Assembly: GCA_021464245.1 (NCBI GenBank) | Contig: JADCRB010000016.1 | Location: 10,753,122-10,817,121 of the forward strand | Direction: 5' to 3' | DNA length: 64,000 nucleotides | DNA from: Carallia brachiata | Taxonomy: Eukaryota; Streptophyta; Magnoliopsida; Malpighiales; Rhizophoraceae | Part shown: piece after piece, positions 61,380 through 64,000 of the stretch | How the letters are laid out: each line of letters starts with the position of its first letter | How positions within the stretch are numbered: the first letter of the stretch is position 1 | Made by a program: the position numbers and the translations under genes | Notes under the pieces: generated by a model | The model's input: only the letters and a program-made list of their open reading frames with translations | What the model was told of the DNA's origin: nothing | Databases searched by the model: none

Positions 61380-61729
61380 ACCAATCTCTTACACCATTAA
61401 AACTGTAATATTATGGTTTACAAGAAAATTTATATAACATTGGATAAAAAATAATGGAAATAGGATTTTAGATTTATATTTAGTTTGAAAATTACCTGAT
61501 TAATTTAATAAAAACATTTGAAATTATACCCGTACACATGGACATACTGATACTGTACAAGTAATACTGAAAACATACACAAGTATTGATGCTTTTTTAA
61601 TTGGAGCTCCAAGGCATGGCGTGCGACGCAGATGGTAATGCCGGTGTCGTATACAAATTTTTTATAATTCAGTTGTATTAAGTCCTTAAATAAGAGCATG
61701 CGCATTATAAATGAAACAAAAAAGGTAAG

Positions 61730-61845
61730 TGTTATTTACACGCCAAACAAGCTTTATACACGCACAATTAACCATTTGAATTCATATTTGTTTGTTATTT
61801 TCTGCGTGTATCCATTAAATTGATTCGTGGGAATAACAATTCCCA
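61730..61845. mobile_element. Second copy of the 122-bp hAT-type MITE family, inverted
   Basis: Starts near TTATTTACACGCC and ends GATTCGTGGGAATAACAATTC, the complement of the left end of the element at 49,577-49,698. The interior is diverged and the exact borders are uncertain. Confidence 0.6.
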
Positions 61846-62990
61846 ACAAAAAAAAAAATAAGAACTTTATAAAACTTACAAGTAACGACAACAAGCAACC
61901 AACCAAACAATCATGTCTATACGGATACCTGCAATGGTCTCTCATCTCATCCCATCTTGTACACATAACTTGACTATTTTGTTAAAGGGTTGACTAAATT
62001 AAAGTTTACGAATTTAATTATATAAATATATTTATTAAAATACATAATTAATTAAATTATTTATTTATTTATTATTTTTTTAAATTTAATTTATTTTTAT
62101 AATATAATAATTTAAATTACTATATATTTATCTTGTACCCATTTATATGTATCTATAAAACATTTTCGTTTATTAAATTTAATTGAGTCACCTTACCTGC
62201 GTACATTTCGCATTTTGCCAATCCTTTTCTGCGTACAGGGACGGGGCAAATTGCCAGGTTCCTGACAGGTTTTATGTTTTATTATTTTTTAATGTTAAAA
62301 AATTAATAAAATATTTTTTTTGATTTATAAATTCTCAAACAATATTTTTTATTGATTGTGGTGGGCCCCGTCGTTGACCGGTCGGAGTTGCACCGTCAAC
62401 TGCGATTTTACGATGATGATGCTAACACGTGAAAAATGCATGGCATCGACTGATTGATGACGCTAACATACTTTTTAGACGCCTATCGCGATTTTGGCGA
62501 ATGGTCAATGACATAATAAGACGTGCAACAAATTTTATAAAATTCGGAACAACATTGCCTAAATATAAAATAATCATTGTATAATTTATAATTTTTTTTA
62601 TTATAAGTCATACGAAATTTATTGTAAATTTTCACTAATTTATTGTATAATATATATATATATATATATTTGTAAAAAGTACCTTTTTGCACACACCATA
62701 TTTGTCGGGAGAGTGTCTATTTGGCTCATCCATATATTCAAATAAAAAAAAAAAGAAGCCTTTTATCGATTTTTATTTTTATTATATCAAATTTACCTCT
62801 ATCAATTTAATAAAAAATATTTTTGTAACTCTATCGAACTATCATATCAAGTTCACTCAAGTTAGTAGCCTGATCAGTGATATGATATGTTTTTTTGGGT
62901 ATTAACCTGGTTCAAGTCTCCACACCGATGTCTTAATATGCTAAAAGTGTTGTATTATGTACACAGTTGTAAAACTCATTAAAATTATGT
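61846..62990. other. AT-rich intergenic DNA, no gene seen
   Basis: Contains a TA run (62,648-62,669). Nothing else is supported. Confidence 0.55.
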
Positions 62991-62994
62991 CGGG

Positions 62995-63775
62995 ATTGAG
63001 ATGTCCACTTAAATCTAATAATATTTGAGTGATAAGTTTATATAATACTTAAATAATGACAAAAATGGTATAAATACCGACTTCCACTGACATATATCGT
63101 GAGCAATATACCTACAAAAACTTTTTGGATTGTTTTAAAAAAAAAAAGAACTATCATGAGGGGAACTATTATTATTCTAAGTTAAGGGTTAAGCTAATCA
63201 TGTGCGTACTATTTGATCAGGATGCCAAATAACAAAAAGTTCAGGGGGATTATTCAAGCACGTTAAACTAATTATAAGGAAACAAATCGCAAGAATTTTT
63301 TTATTATATATAGAGCATTTTATACTACATGTGAATAATATTTTATATAACATATAAAAAGTATATGATAAAATAATACAAATTACAAGAAATCATCACT
63401 CGAGTCAAAAAATATTCGGGTGATAAGTTCGCATAATAGTTAAACGATGACGACAATAATATTAATACTTATTTTGATTTACATATATTGTGATCAATAT
63501 ATTTGTAAAACTGTTTTTATTGTTAAAAAAAAAAGGACATCATGACGGGAACTATTATTATTCTAAAGTTAGGGGTTAAGCTAATCATGTGCGTACTATT
63601 TGATCAGGATGCCAAATAACAAAATGTTCACGGGGATTAATCAAGCACATTAAAGTAATTAAAAGGAAATAAATCGCAAGAAACCTTTTCTTATTATATA
63701 TAAAGCGTTTTATACGACAAAAATAATATTTTATATAACATAAAAAAATGTATAATAAAATAAGACAAATCAAGT
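62995..63775. repeat. Tandem duplication of about 390 bp
   Basis: Two direct copies with a period of 387-391 bases. Best matching blocks: AAGCTAATCATGTGCGTACT at 63,191 and 63,578, and GATAAGTT at 63,031 and 63,422. The copies differ by small indels and substitutions. No coding sequence. Confidence 0.85.
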
Positions 63776-64000
63776 GAAATCTCTTGTATGTGTTAAAAAA
63801 AAGTCTTCTATCTTGTATAAAATAGTTTTTACACTATATAAATTATGGAAAAAAGTTAAGCGCACAGTGCGGCGTCGTACGAGCAACTAAAAATGCAACC
63901 TATTACTAAAAAAATGTAATTGCATTGATAATTTGTATAAAATTTTTTCAAGAAAATTTTTTTTGAAGTTAAAAACTTTTATTTTTTTAACGAAGATCAT
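63776..64000. other. AT-rich sequence at the window edge
   Basis: Nothing recognised. Confidence 0.5.

Overview
The window reads as nuclear DNA from a flowering plant, most likely a eudicot. It is AT-rich, with long stretches of low-complexity spacer, GT-AG introns, plant-type MATE (DETOXIFICATION) transporter genes, LTR retrotransposons of plant lineages, and many small non-autonomous transposons. I could not name the species from the sequence.

The core (about 9.1-53.8 kb) is a tandem array of MATE efflux transporter genes, all on the minus strand, each with the same eight-exon layout and homologous spacer DNA. From left to right it holds: a spacer whose gene is missing (9.1-13.5 kb); pseudogene A (13,706-16,444; frameshifts, exon 3 deleted, broken splice sites); pseudogene B (19,872-26,647; all eight exons present but with a frameshift and three stops, and an LTR element in intron 1); gene C (42,487-45,897; intact, 493 codons); and gene D (50,394-53,558; intact, 493 codons). 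This is a birth-and-death series caught at several stages.

Between pseudogene B and gene C sits a nested insertion. A hAT-like element with an 8-bp target duplication (also present upstream of gene C, absent upstream of pseudogene A) was entered by a 9.66-kb Ty3/gypsy element of the Tat type, on the minus strand, with 5-bp target duplications (AATTT). The matching hAT copy upstream of gene C gives the unoccupied site, so the order of events can be read directly. The Tat element has gag, protease, RT, RNase H and integrase remains, all broken. Between integrase and its 3' LTR it carries a WUSCHEL-related homeobox (WOX) coding sequence in the same orientation, with a TATA-like box in front of it and one frameshift in the homeodomain. 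This cellular transcription-factor gene inside a retrotransposon is the most unusual thing in the window.

Smaller insertions were resolved by comparing spacers and introns: solo LTRs in intron 1 and just behind the stop codon of gene C, a Mutator-like element with a 9-bp target duplication (40,991-41,491), a 122-bp hAT-type MITE (49,577-49,698) with a second copy at 61.7 kb, and an AT-rich MITE in an intron of pseudogene A.

The flanks (1-9.1 kb and 53.8-64 kb) have no gene I can support. They hold microsatellites, AT-rich repeat families, an inverted-repeat foldback, a 177-bp tandem duplication just upstream of gene D, a roughly 390-bp tandem duplication near the right end, and a GC-rich patch at 55.3-55.5 kb that may be a gene scrap.
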